7,160 nt of DNA. Origin: Desulfobacterales bacterium CG23_combo_of_CG06-09_8_20_14_all_51_8. GTDB lineage: Bacteria; Desulfobacterota; Desulfobacteria; Desulfobacterales; Desulfosalsimonadaceae. The notes under the pieces were generated by a model. That model worked only from the letters and a program-made list of their open reading frames with translations. It did not search any database and was not told where the DNA came from. The stretch spans positions 1 to 7,160 of the forward strand of contig PCSG01000250.1 of assembly GCA_002772195.1 (NCBI GenBank), read 5' to 3'. Below are positions 1 to 6,125 of the stretch, in pieces. Position 1 is the stretch's first letter. Every line of letters starts with the position of its first letter. The translations under genes were made by a program, and so were the position numbers.

Positions 1-28
1 TATCTCAGCCTGGGGCAACGCCCCAGGA
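1..28 (+). repeat. Left REP-like palindrome of the transposase unit
   Basis: Positions 9-27 read CCTGGGGCAACGCCCCAGG, a perfect 8-bp stem with a 3-base AAC loop. The surrounding block 1-28 recurs in inverted orientation at 550-577 with one mismatch (position 5). Such a hairpin beside a Y1 transposase gene fits a REP element or the transposase binding hairpin. There is no T-tract after the stem, so it is not a typical intrinsic terminator. The repeat may be cut by the window edge. Confidence 0.85.
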
Positions 29-50
29 ACGTGAAGAAAACCCACAATAA

Positions 51-64
51 GGGCTGAAAGACCG
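51..64 (+). repeat. Left inner inverted repeat of the transposase unit
   Basis: GGGCTGAAAGACCG at this site matches the reverse complement of 539-552 at 12 of 14 positions, with a perfect 7-base core CTGAAAG (54-60) against CTTTCAG (543-549). Both copies lie between the transposase gene and the outer palindrome, so the pair is symmetric in order but not in spacing: about 23 bases separate it from the hairpin on the left, while on the right the two touch. It probably belongs to the same repeat module as the outer hairpin. Confidence 0.55.
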
Positions 65-75
65 ACCCATTAACC

Positions 76-528
76 ATGCCGCAATCCCTATCATTTCTTC
101 TCATTCATGTAGTTTTCAGCACCAAAGATCGCGCCCCCATGCTCGGAGCGACGGTCCGGCCTGCCCTTCACGCCTATCTTGCCACCGTGGCCCGAAATGC
201 AGATTGTGAATGCTACCGCGTCGGAGGGGTGGCCGATCACGTCCATATCGCCGTTCGCCTTTCTCGAACGATCACGGTGGCAACCCTCGTCGAAAAACTG
301 AAAACATCTTCATCAAAATGGCTTAAGACTCAATCACCTGATTTAGCCGGATTTTCATGGCAACGCGGGTACGGTGCTTTTTCCGTTGGGCTGGCCAACC
401 TTGACGATTTACGTCGTTACATTGACAATCAGGAGGAACATCATCGCGTCCGAACCTTTCAAGAAGAATACCGGAGTCTTCTCACCAAATATGGAATCGT
501 ATACGAGGAACGATATGTATGGGACTAA
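76..528 (+). CDS. IS200/IS605-like Y1 transposase (REP-associated tyrosine transposase type)
   Basis: This 150-residue protein matches the small HUH endonuclease/transposase family (Y1 transposase) in length and motifs. The metal-binding HUH motif is His55-Val-His57 in the segment GGVADHVHIAV. The likely nucleophilic tyrosine is Tyr115 in RRYIDNQEEHH, and Gln119 four residues later matches the Tyr/Gln spacing of the well-studied IS608 TnpA active site. The SSKWL, WQRGYGAFSV and C-terminal YEERYVWD segments are typical of the RAYT-like branch common in environmental Gram-negatives. It would nick and rejoin single-stranded DNA at hairpins, and the flanking palindromes are the obvious substrates. 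The ATG at 76 gives the expected family start MPQSLSFLLIHVVFSTKDR, but no convincing Shine-Dalgarno precedes it, suggesting low expression. All visible catalytic residues are present, so it looks intact. I cannot tell an active insertion sequence from a domesticated RAYT here. Confidence 0.92.
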   Translation: MPQSLSFLLIHVVFSTKDRAPMLGATVRPALHAYLATVARNADCECYRVGGVADHVHIAVRLSRTITVATLVEKLKTSSSKWLKTQSPDLAGFSWQRGYGAFSVGLANLDDLRRYIDNQEEHHRVRTFQEEYRSLLTKYGIVYEERYVWD

Positions 529-538
529 CCAAATGGAA

Positions 539-552
539 CGGGCTTTCAGTCC
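539..552 (-). repeat. Right inner inverted repeat of the transposase unit
   Basis: CGGGCTTTCAGTCC pairs as an inverted copy with 51-64 (12 of 14 bases, core CTTTCAG at 543-549). It starts ten bases after the transposase stop codon and overlaps the first bases of the right outer palindrome (550-577). Confidence 0.55.
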
Positions 553-577
553 TGGGGCGTTGCCCCAGGCTGGGATA
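550..577 (-). repeat. Right REP-like palindrome of the transposase unit
   Basis: Positions 551-569 form an 8-bp perfect stem, CCTGGGGC / GCCCCAGG, around the loop GTT. Its reverse complement reproduces the left palindrome, and the match runs on through TATCCCAGC outside the stem, giving 27 of 28 identical bases between 1-28 and 550-577. Matching flanks beyond the stem show that these are two copies of one repeat, not two unrelated hairpins. It lies downstream of the transposase stop, where the hairpin could also impede 3' exonucleases. Confidence 0.85.
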
Positions 578-584
578 GGAGCAT

Positions 585-598
585 GCCTTTGGCCTTTG
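585..598 (+). repeat. Short tandem heptamer GCCTTTG x2
   Basis: Two adjacent perfect copies of GCCTTTG (585-591 and 592-598) lie just outside the right palindrome. They may be the outer part of the REP-type module or chance; the left counterpart would fall outside the window. Confidence 0.4.
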
Positions 599-636
599 GG
601 ACGTTTATGCGGGCCGATTGACACGCTTCCGTTATC

Positions 637-666
637 CTGTCTTCTGTCTCCTGAATTCTGAATTCT
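637..666 (+). repeat. Degenerate heptad repeat CTGNNTY, four in-phase copies
   Basis: The units CTGTCTT (637-643), CTGTCTC (644-650), CTGAATT (651-657) and CTGAATT (658-664) follow one another with no spacer, then CT. The CTG and the sixth-position T are invariant, and the last two units are identical. A weaker unit, CGTTATC (630-636), may precede them. The repeat ends 20 bases before the response regulator start, next to its ribosome binding site. It resembles degenerate 7-base intergenic repeats of unknown function seen in environmental bacterial genomes. No encoded product is proposed. Confidence 0.7.
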
Positions 667-671
667 TTTAC

Positions 672-679
672 AAAGGAAA
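672..679 (+). promoter_or_regulatory. Ribosome binding site of the response regulator gene
   Basis: AAAGGAAA lies 7-9 bases before the ATG at 687. It supports that start over the in-frame upstream ATG at 618, whose extra 23 residues would be encoded largely by the heptad repeat and match nothing in a receiver domain. Confidence 0.75.
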
Positions 680-686
680 CCGCAAC

Positions 687-1058
687 ATGCAAAAGGCGCT
701 TGTAATTGAAGACAACGAGGATAATATGAATCTCATCACCTTCATATTGCACAAGTACGGTTACAGCACGGTTTGGGCGGAAAACGGCAGGCGGGGCGTC
801 GAACTTGCCATTCAGGAAAAGCCGGACTTCATCATACTCGATATCCAGCTCCCGGATATAGACGGCTATGAGGTTTTGCGATTGATACGCGTGTCGGAGG
901 CAAACGGGAACCTCCCGATCATCGCCATGACTTCCTATGCCATGAGCGGGGACAGAGAAAAGCTCCTGAACGCCGGATGTACGGGGTACATTGAAAAACC
1001 GATTGACCCTGAATCGGTGATGGTGGAAATAAGGAAAATAATAGGAGAAACCCCATGA
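687..1058 (+). CDS. Single-domain response regulator (DivK/CheY-like receiver)
   Basis: The protein is 123 residues from the ATG at 687 and consists of one receiver (REC) domain with no output domain. All conserved positions are present: acidic pocket Glu8-Asp9, phosphoacceptor Asp52 in ILDIQLPDIDG, Thr82 in MTSYAM, and Lys104 followed by Pro105. The wording IIAMTSYAMSGDREKLLNAGCTGYIEKPID is typical of DivK-like or phosphorelay-intermediate receivers that work through protein contacts rather than DNA binding. It would take a phosphate on Asp52 from a histidine kinase, most plausibly the hybrid kinase whose ATG overlaps this stop codon (ATGA, 1055-1058). That overlap implies translational coupling. 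The partner it acts on cannot be named from sequence. A longer form from ATG 618 is possible but unlikely. Confidence 0.92.
   Translation: MQKALVIEDNEDNMNLITFILHKYGYSTVWAENGRRGVELAIQEKPDFIILDIQLPDIDGYEVLRLIRVSEANGNLPIIAMTSYAMSGDREKLLNAGCTGYIEKPIDPESVMVEIRKIIGETP
1043..1047 (+). promoter_or_regulatory. Ribosome binding site of the hybrid kinase gene
   Basis: AGGAG sits inside the last codons of the response regulator gene, 7 bases before the kinase ATG at 1055. It supports that start and allows both re-initiation at the ATGA overlap and independent initiation. Confidence 0.75.
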
Positions 1059-3094
1059 AGATACTCATTGTTGAAGATAACCCGGATGACAGAAAGCTCC
1101 TGAAATTTAATCTTGAGCATCACGGCTGCGAGGTTATAGAGGCTTCGGATGGGGAAAAAGGGCTGTATCTGGCCAGCGCCGCCAGGCCGGACATGATTGT
1201 TTCCGACGCGCTGATGCCGGTGATGGACGGCTTCCAGTTTTTGAGAAGCATCAAGACGGACGAAACCCTGCAATCAATTCCCTTCATATTCTATTCTGCT
1301 GTATATACGGGCAATAAGGAGGCAGAACTTGCGATTTCTCTCGGAGCCGAGGCTTTTATAGTCAAGCCCCAAGACCCGCAGGAATTCTGGGAGGAACTGC
1401 TGGGGATACTTAAAGATTACAAACAGAAAAAAACAAAAACGTCCACGGCTGAGTTGAGCGGGGGGGATGAGGAATTTCTGAGAAAATACAGCCATGTGGT
1501 TGCCGCCAAACTTGAGGAGAAGGTCAAGGAATTAGAAACGGCCAAGGCAATTATAGAGGAAGATGGAAAGCGTTACAGAAATCTTTTCAGCAGCTTAAGG
1601 GATGTCGTCATTATAGCCGATATGGACCGCAGAATACTGACTGCAAACCAGCCTGCCTTAAGAGAGTTGTTCGGATATGAGATTGAGGAGGTTGTCGGGG
1701 AAAAAACAAGGATTCTGTATGCGGATGATTCGGGCTATAATCTGGCCGGGGAGGCGATTTTTGACAGCAAGGGTTTTGTTAAAGGAAAAATCATCGAAGT
1801 GAACTTCAGAAAGAAAAACAATGAGCTGTTTTATGGTGAAATATATGCATTGAAATTATTGGACGATAACGGACAGGCAATCGGGAATATCGGCATGATA
1901 AGGGACATCACCGAGAGACGGCGCATGGAAGAGAAACACAGGGAACTGGAGATCCAGCTCCAGCAGGCTCAGAAGATGGAATCCGTCGGCAGGCTGGCCG
2001 GGGGTGTAGCTCACGATTATAACAACATCCTCACCGTGATCATAGGGTATGCTGAAATGCTGATGGATAAGGTGGGCCAGGACGATCCGCTGTATGCCGA
2101 CCTGCATGAAATCTCCGAGGCTGCCAACCGTTCTGCGGACATCACCCGGCAGTTGCTGGCCTTTGCCCGCAAGCAGATCATCACCCCCAAAGTGCTCGAC
2201 TTAAACGAGATTACGGAAGGGATGCTCAAAATGCTTCTCCGGTTGATCGGAGAGGATATCCGGCTGTCTTGGCTGCCAGGCGCCGGCCTGCGGCCGGTCA
2301 AGATGGACCCATTACAGATTGAGCAGATTCTTGCCAACCTGTGCGTAAACGCCAGGGACGCCATAGCGGATGTCGGCGAGATAATCATCGAAACGACCGT
2401 TGTGAATTTTGACGAGACATACTGCGCCGATCACCAGGGGTTTATTCCCGGCGATTTTGTGCTGCTGGCGGTGAGCGACGACGGCTGCGGCATGGACCGG
2501 GAGACCTTGGACAAAATATTTGAACCGTTTTTTACAACCAAAGGGGTGGGCCGGGGTACCGGCCTGGGCCTGGCCACGGTCTACGGTATAGTCAGCCAAA
2601 ACAACGGCTTTATAAAAGTCTACAGCGAGCCGGGTAAAGGAACCACCTTCAGAATATACCTGCCCCGGCACATGGGGCCGACCGTCGAAGACCGAAAGGA
2701 AAGTACGACGGAAATCCCCTGCGGTAGCGGCGAGACGGTTCTGGTGGTGGAAGACGATATTCCGATCCTGAAACTCGCCGGAACAGTTCTCGAAAGGCTG
2801 GGCTACACAGTGCTGACGGCGGGAACTTCCGGGGAGGCATTGCTGCTGCTTGAAACGCATGCCGGCAGGATTGATCTGCTGATGACCGACGTGATCATGC
2901 CCGAGATGAACGGCCGGGATTTGGCCGAGCGGTTTCTGGTTGTCCGGCCGGAAACGAAATGTCTGTTCATGTCCGGTTATACCGCCGACATTATCGCCCA
3001 TCGGGGCGTTCTGGAAGAAGGGGTAAAATTTATCCAGAAGCCGTTTTCGGCAATGGACCTGGCTGGCAAAGTCAGGGAAGCGCTGGAACAATAA
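1055..3094 (+). CDS. Soluble hybrid histidine kinase, REC-PAS-HisKA-HATPase-REC
   Basis: This 679-residue signalling kinase has five domains in order. An N-terminal receiver (about 1-120) carries Glu7-Asp8, phosphoacceptor Asp51, Ser81 and Lys104. A charged, probably coiled-coil linker (about 139-172) leads to a PAS domain (about 173-290, ending in the usual GMIRDITERR). The dimerisation/phosphotransfer segment has His320 in GGVAHDYNNIL. The ATPase domain shows Asn432 (N box, NARDAI), DDGCGMD at 475-481 (G1), FEPFFTTK at 489-496 and GRGTGLGL at 499-506. A C-terminal receiver (about 560-679) has Glu566-Asp567-Asp568, Asp612 in MTDVIMPEMNG, Ser640 and Lys662. I see no membrane segment or signal peptide, so it is cytoplasmic; the PAS ligand is unknown. 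Phosphate probably runs from His320 to Asp612, while the N-terminal receiver may gate the kinase in response to another kinase. No HPt domain is encoded here. The gene overlaps the response regulator by 4 bases and abuts msbA. GC content and arginine codons change near residues 313-359 (see findings). Confidence 0.95.
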   Translation: MKILIVEDNPDDRKLLKFNLEHHGCEVIEASDGEKGLYLASAARPDMIVSDALMPVMDGFQFLRSIKTDETLQSIPFIFYSAVYTGNKEAELAISLGAEAFIVKPQDPQEFWEELLGILKDYKQKKTKTSTAELSGGDEEFLRKYSHVVAAKLEEKVKELETAKAIIEEDGKRYRNLFSSLRDVVIIADMDRRILTANQPALRELFGYEIEEVVGEKTRILYADDSGYNLAGEAIFDSKGFVKGKIIEVNFRKKNNELFYGEIYALKLLDDNGQAIGNIGMIRDITERRRMEEKHRELEIQLQQAQKMESVGRLAGGVAHDYNNILTVIIGYAEMLMDKVGQDDPLYADLHEISEAANRSADITRQLLAFARKQIITPKVLDLNEITEGMLKMLLRLIGEDIRLSWLPGAGLRPVKMDPLQIEQILANLCVNARDAIADVGEIIIETTVVNFDETYCADHQGFIPGDFVLLAVSDDGCGMDRETLDKIFEPFFTTKGVGRGTGLGLATVYGIVSQNNGFIKVYSEPGKGTTFRIYLPRHMGPTVEDRKESTTEIPCGSGETVLVVEDDIPILKLAGTVLERLGYTVLTAGTSGEALLLLETHAGRIDLLMTDVIMPEMNGRDLAERFLVVRPETKCLFMSGYTADIIAHRGVLEEGVKFIQKPFSAMDLAGKVREALEQ

Positions 3095-4894
3095 ATGAAA
3101 TTCAAACTCACTCCCCGCCGGAAAAAGCTGATCGGATATATCCGGGGCAGCTGGTTTCAACTGTTTTTGTCCATGGCCTGCATGCTCGTGGTGGCGGCCA
3201 CCACATCCGCCACGGCGTTTATCGTCAAGCCTGTGATCGACGATATTTTCATCAATAAAGATGCGGTGCTGCTCAAGGTGATTCCCATCCTCGTCATGGT
3301 CCTTTATCTTTTAAGGGGAATAGCCATGTACGGTCAGGAATTTCTTCTGCAGTATGTGGGGGAAACCATTATCCGGAAACTCAGAGACGCCCTGTATGCG
3401 AAAATCATCGATCTGCCCCTGGCGTTCTTTCATCAGGAACGCACCGGCGTGCTCATGTCCCGGATTACCAATGATGTCACCGTCATCAAAAGTATGGTAT
3501 CCAATGCCGTGACCGGCTCCCTGCGGGATTGCTTTACCGTCGTGGGGCTTGCGGGCGTCATTTTCTACCGGGACTGGAAACTGGCCATCCTGGCCTTTGT
3601 CGTCATGCCTCTGGCGTATTTTCCGATTGTTAAGCTGGGCCGGCGGGTCCGGCGCTTCAGCACCAGCGGCCAGGCGAGCATGGGCGAAATAAACGCCTTT
3701 CTTCATGAAACCTTCTCCGGAAACAAAATCGTGAAGGCCTTTGGCATGGAATCCGAAGAGAAAAAAGCCTTCATGAAGAAAAATCAGACGTATTTCCGGT
3801 ACGGCATCAAATCCATCCGGGCAAAGGCACTGACATCCCCGGTCATGGAAGCGTTCGGCGGCGTCGGCATTTCCCTGGTGCTCTGGTATGGCGGGTTTTC
3901 GGTCATCAACGGCGGCAAGACGCCCGGCGATTTTCTTTCCTTCATGACGGCGGTGATGCTGCTCTATCAGCCAGTCAAAACACTGACCAAATTGAACAAC
4001 ATTCTCCAGGAGGGGCTGGCCGCCTCTGATCGCGTTTTTGAAATTCTGGAAACAGAATCAAACATTCTGGAGCCGGCCCGGCCGAAAGGGATAAAACCCG
4101 GTTTCCACCGCATTTCCTTTGAAAATGTTTCATTCTCCTATGCGGGTCATGAAATGGTGTTGAAAAACATCCATCTGGATGTTCAGCCCGGCGAGATTCT
4201 GGCCCTGGTGGGCATGAGCGGCGGCGGAAAAACCTCGCTGGTGAATTTGATTCCCCGGTTCTATGATGTCACGGAAGGTAGTGTTCGCATTGATGGAACG
4301 GATATCCGGGAGCTGGCCATCGCTGATCTGCGCCGGGAATTGGCCATTGTGACCCAGGAGCCTATTCTGTTTAATGACACCATCCGGAAAAACATCGCCT
4401 ATGGCAAATCCGGCGCGTCGGATGCGGAGATCGTTGAAGCGGCCAAAGCGGCCTATATTTATAATTTTATCGAAAGCCTGCCCAAGGGACTCGATACCGT
4501 CATCGGCGAGCTGGGAAGCCGCCTGTCCGGCGGGGAAAAACAGCGGATATGCATTGCCCGTGCCCTGCTGAAAAACGCGCCGGTGCTGATTCTGGACGAG
4601 GCCACGGCCTCCCTGGACTCGGAGTCGGAGCGGCTGGTCCAGAAAGCCCTGGAAAATCTGATGAAAGGGCGGACTTCCTTTGTCATCGCCCACCGGCTTT
4701 CCACCATCGCCTACGCCAACCGTATTGTGGTGCTGGTGGGCGGAAGGATCGTGGAGGAGGGGAGGCACGATGACCTGTTGGGAAAAAAGGGCGAGTATTA
4801 TAATCTTTATCAAATGCAGTTTTCAGATGCCGACGGCGCAGTCGCGGAAGGGAAGTCGGATGCCGCCGGGCACGCTGCCGCAACCGCGCGATGA
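3095..4894 (+). CDS. msbA: MsbA-type lipid A-core flippase, ABC transporter
   Basis: This 599-residue half-transporter fuses a membrane domain to an ATPase; two copies would form the working dimer. MsbA flips lipid A-core from the inner to the outer leaflet of the inner membrane using ATP. Hydrophobic segments lie near 22-45, 58-78, 136-180 (two helices with a short turn) and 247-297 (two helices). The nucleotide-binding domain (about 338-575) has Walker A GMSGGGKTS (373-381, Lys379), Q-loop Gln421, signature LSGGEKQR (477-484), Walker B VLILDE (497-502, Glu502 as catalytic base) and switch His533. Phrases such as FFHQERTGVLMSRITNDV and GNKIVKAFGMESEE are typical of MsbA, and linkage to lptF supports an LPS role over drug export. 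The ATG directly follows the kinase TAA with only a weak purine-rich stretch upstream. The C-terminus carries an Ala/Gly-rich tail of about 25 residues (575-599) beyond the ATPase domain. A different lipid or drug substrate cannot be excluded. Confidence 0.92.
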   Translation: MKFKLTPRRKKLIGYIRGSWFQLFLSMACMLVVAATTSATAFIVKPVIDDIFINKDAVLLKVIPILVMVLYLLRGIAMYGQEFLLQYVGETIIRKLRDALYAKIIDLPLAFFHQERTGVLMSRITNDVTVIKSMVSNAVTGSLRDCFTVVGLAGVIFYRDWKLAILAFVVMPLAYFPIVKLGRRVRRFSTSGQASMGEINAFLHETFSGNKIVKAFGMESEEKKAFMKKNQTYFRYGIKSIRAKALTSPVMEAFGGVGISLVLWYGGFSVINGGKTPGDFLSFMTAVMLLYQPVKTLTKLNNILQEGLAASDRVFEILETESNILEPARPKGIKPGFHRISFENVSFSYAGHEMVLKNIHLDVQPGEILALVGMSGGGKTSLVNLIPRFYDVTEGSVRIDGTDIRELAIADLRRELAIVTQEPILFNDTIRKNIAYGKSGASDAEIVEAAKAAYIYNFIESLPKGLDTVIGELGSRLSGGEKQRICIARALLKNAPVLILDEATASLDSESERLVQKALENLMKGRTSFVIAHRLSTIAYANRIVVLVGGRIVEEGRHDDLLGKKGEYYNLYQMQFSDADGAVAEGKSDAAGHAAATAR

Positions 4895-6081
4895 AGCTGA
4901 ACCTCACCGTCAACCGCTATATTTTTAAGGAACTCATTCCGCCGTTTGTCATGAACCTGGTGTTTTTCATGTTTGTTTTTTTAATGCGCCAGATTCTGGA
5001 AATCACCCACGTGGTGGTCAACTATCAGGTGCGCCTGACGGCGTTTTTTTGGATGCTGGCCTATTCCATGCCCTATTTTCTGGCCTATATCGTTCCCATG
5101 TCGGTGATGATGAGCGTCCTGCTGACGTTTTTACGGCTTTCCGGCGATAATGAAATCGTGGCCCTCAAAGCCTCCGGCGTCAGTATCTACCGCCTGCTGC
5201 CGCCGGTCGTCCTGTTTTCAGTTCTTTGCGCGGTTCTGACCGCCTTCATGTCGATTTACGGCATTCCCTGGGGGGAGAAGGCTTACCGGCGACTGGCAAT
5301 GGACGTGGTCCAGTCCCATTTTAATGTCGGACTCAAGGAACGCCAGTTCAACGACAGCTTTGACGGGGTGATGTTTTATGTCAACAGCATTGATGTCCGG
5401 GACAATTCCCTGGGGGATATCTTTATTGAAGACCAGCGCAACCCCGACCTGACGATCACCATTGTGGCGCCCCGGGGCAGGATTTTTACCGGGGGCGATG
5501 CCTATTCCGTTATATTGAATCTTTATGACGGCGCCATCAACCAGGTCAATTTGAAGAATCGCCTGGTGCACGCCACCCGGTTCGATACCTATGATCTTCG
5601 GCTGGACCTGAAGCCGGCGGTGAAAAATACCCGGCAAAACCGCATCGATGAAAATGAAATGACGCTGTCCCAGCTTCGGGCGTTTCTGGAAGCCGAAACT
5701 CTGGCGACCCGAAAGTATTATTCCGTCTGGGTGGAGTTTCATAAAAAATTTTCCATCCCGTTCGCCTGCATCGCCTTAAGCATTCTGGCCGTCCCTCTGG
5801 GTATTCAGTCCTCATCCACCCGCAAATCCGCCGGACTTGGCATCGGCCTGATGGCGTTTCTGATGTATTATCTGCTTCTTTCCGCCGCTCTGGTGCTGGG
5901 GGAGGCGAGGCGGATGTCTCCGGCCCTGGTCATGTGGATGCCCAATATCATCATGGGCGGGCTGGGGATTTTCCTGCTGATCAGAACCGCGGAGGACATG
6001 CCGGTGGAATTTTTTACCCGGATGACGGGTCTGATAAACCGAATGTTTAAGATTTTTTTCCGGGTCCGGCATGCTTCCTGA
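4891..6081 (+). CDS. lptF: LPS export permease LptF (YjgP/YjgQ family)
   Basis: LptF pairs with LptG and the ATPase LptB to extract LPS from the outer leaflet of the inner membrane and pass it to LptC and LptA. The 396 residues follow the family plan: three N-terminal membrane helices (about 16-35, 52-80, 101-123), a large periplasmic beta-rich domain (about 125-280) and three C-terminal helices (about 286-304, 315-336, 344-365). The cytoplasmic coupling segment DNEIVALKASGVS (86-98) includes Glu88, the counterpart of the acidic residue that contacts LptB. The same segment recurs in the next gene. Assignment to LptF rather than LptG rests on the opening NRYIFKELIPPF, the VPLGIQSSSTRKSAG segment and its position first in the pair. 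Its ATG overlaps the msbA stop (ATGA, 4891-4894). The preceding 20 bases are pyrimidine/GC-rich with no Shine-Dalgarno, so expression probably depends on ribosomes finishing msbA. Confidence 0.9.
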   Translation: MKLNLTVNRYIFKELIPPFVMNLVFFMFVFLMRQILEITHVVVNYQVRLTAFFWMLAYSMPYFLAYIVPMSVMMSVLLTFLRLSGDNEIVALKASGVSIYRLLPPVVLFSVLCAVLTAFMSIYGIPWGEKAYRRLAMDVVQSHFNVGLKERQFNDSFDGVMFYVNSIDVRDNSLGDIFIEDQRNPDLTITIVAPRGRIFTGGDAYSVILNLYDGAINQVNLKNRLVHATRFDTYDLRLDLKPAVKNTRQNRIDENEMTLSQLRAFLEAETLATRKYYSVWVEFHKKFSIPFACIALSILAVPLGIQSSSTRKSAGLGIGLMAFLMYYLLLSAALVLGEARRMSPALVMWMPNIIMGGLGIFLLIRTAEDMPVEFFTRMTGLINRMFKIFFRVRHAS

Positions 6082-6125
6082 GCCGGGCCGGGTCCGATGG
6101 GTTTTTTGAAAAGGCGATGGCGTTT

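Larger units (their letters stand above)
1..577 (+). mobile_element. IS200-like / RAYT unit: Y1 transposase gene with flanking inverted palindromes
   Basis: A single transposase gene (76-528) sits between two inverted copies of a palindromic repeat (1-28 and 550-577, 27 of 28 bases matching) and a shorter inner inverted pair (51-64 and 539-552, 12 of 14). Y1 transposases recognise subterminal hairpins in single-stranded DNA, and RAYT members are usually flanked by the REP palindromes they act on, so gene and repeats most likely form one functional unit. The left edge coincides with the window edge, so the element or its first repeat may extend further left. No target duplication is expected for this class and none is claimed. 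There is no second gene such as tnpB. The exact ends cannot be fixed from one copy. Confidence 0.75.

Noticed and set aside
551..569. Intrinsic terminator after the transposase gene
   Set aside because: The stem is strong but no U-tract follows, and the same hairpin occurs inverted before the gene, which marks it as a mobile-element repeat.
618..623. TTGACA, a perfect -35-like hexamer upstream of the response regulator gene
   Set aside because: At 16-18 bases spacing the sequence is CTTCTG-like, part of the heptad repeat, with no acceptable -10 box. The hexamer alone is not enough to call a promoter.
618..686. Longer response regulator form starting at ATG 618
   Set aside because: The extra 23 residues precede the universal start of a receiver domain, are encoded across the heptad repeat, and lack a ribosome binding site, whereas ATG 687 has AAAGGAAA at good spacing.
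1427..1433. Run of seven A followed by CAAAAAC just after the first receiver domain, a possible slippage site yielding a free receiver
   Set aside because: The phase (CAG AAA AAA ACA) does not fit a classical -1 slippery heptamer, seven A is short for transcriptional slippage, and the lysine-rich linker explains the run.
2312..3160. Long open frame (282 codons) on the minus strand across the kinase gene
   Set aside because: It lies antisense to clearly conserved HATPase and receiver domains, shows no recognisable family, and crosses the kinase/msbA junction; it is a by-product of GC-rich codon structure.
4130..4813. Open frame of 227 codons on the minus strand across the MsbA ATPase domain
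   Set aside because: It is antisense to Walker A, signature and Walker B motifs of MsbA; its sequence is low-information and has no family resemblance.
6061..6107. Possible terminator between lptF and lptG (CCGGC...GCCGG stem followed later by TTTTTT)
   Set aside because: The stem is only 5 bp with a 12-base loop, and the T-run is 15 bases downstream of it. A terminator here would also separate a functional pair.
6117..6125. Alternative LptG start at ATG 6117
   Set aside because: It is in frame and adds only MAF, but the purine-rich AAGG would be just two bases upstream. ATG 6126 has better spacing and the family-like opening, though the choice is not certain.
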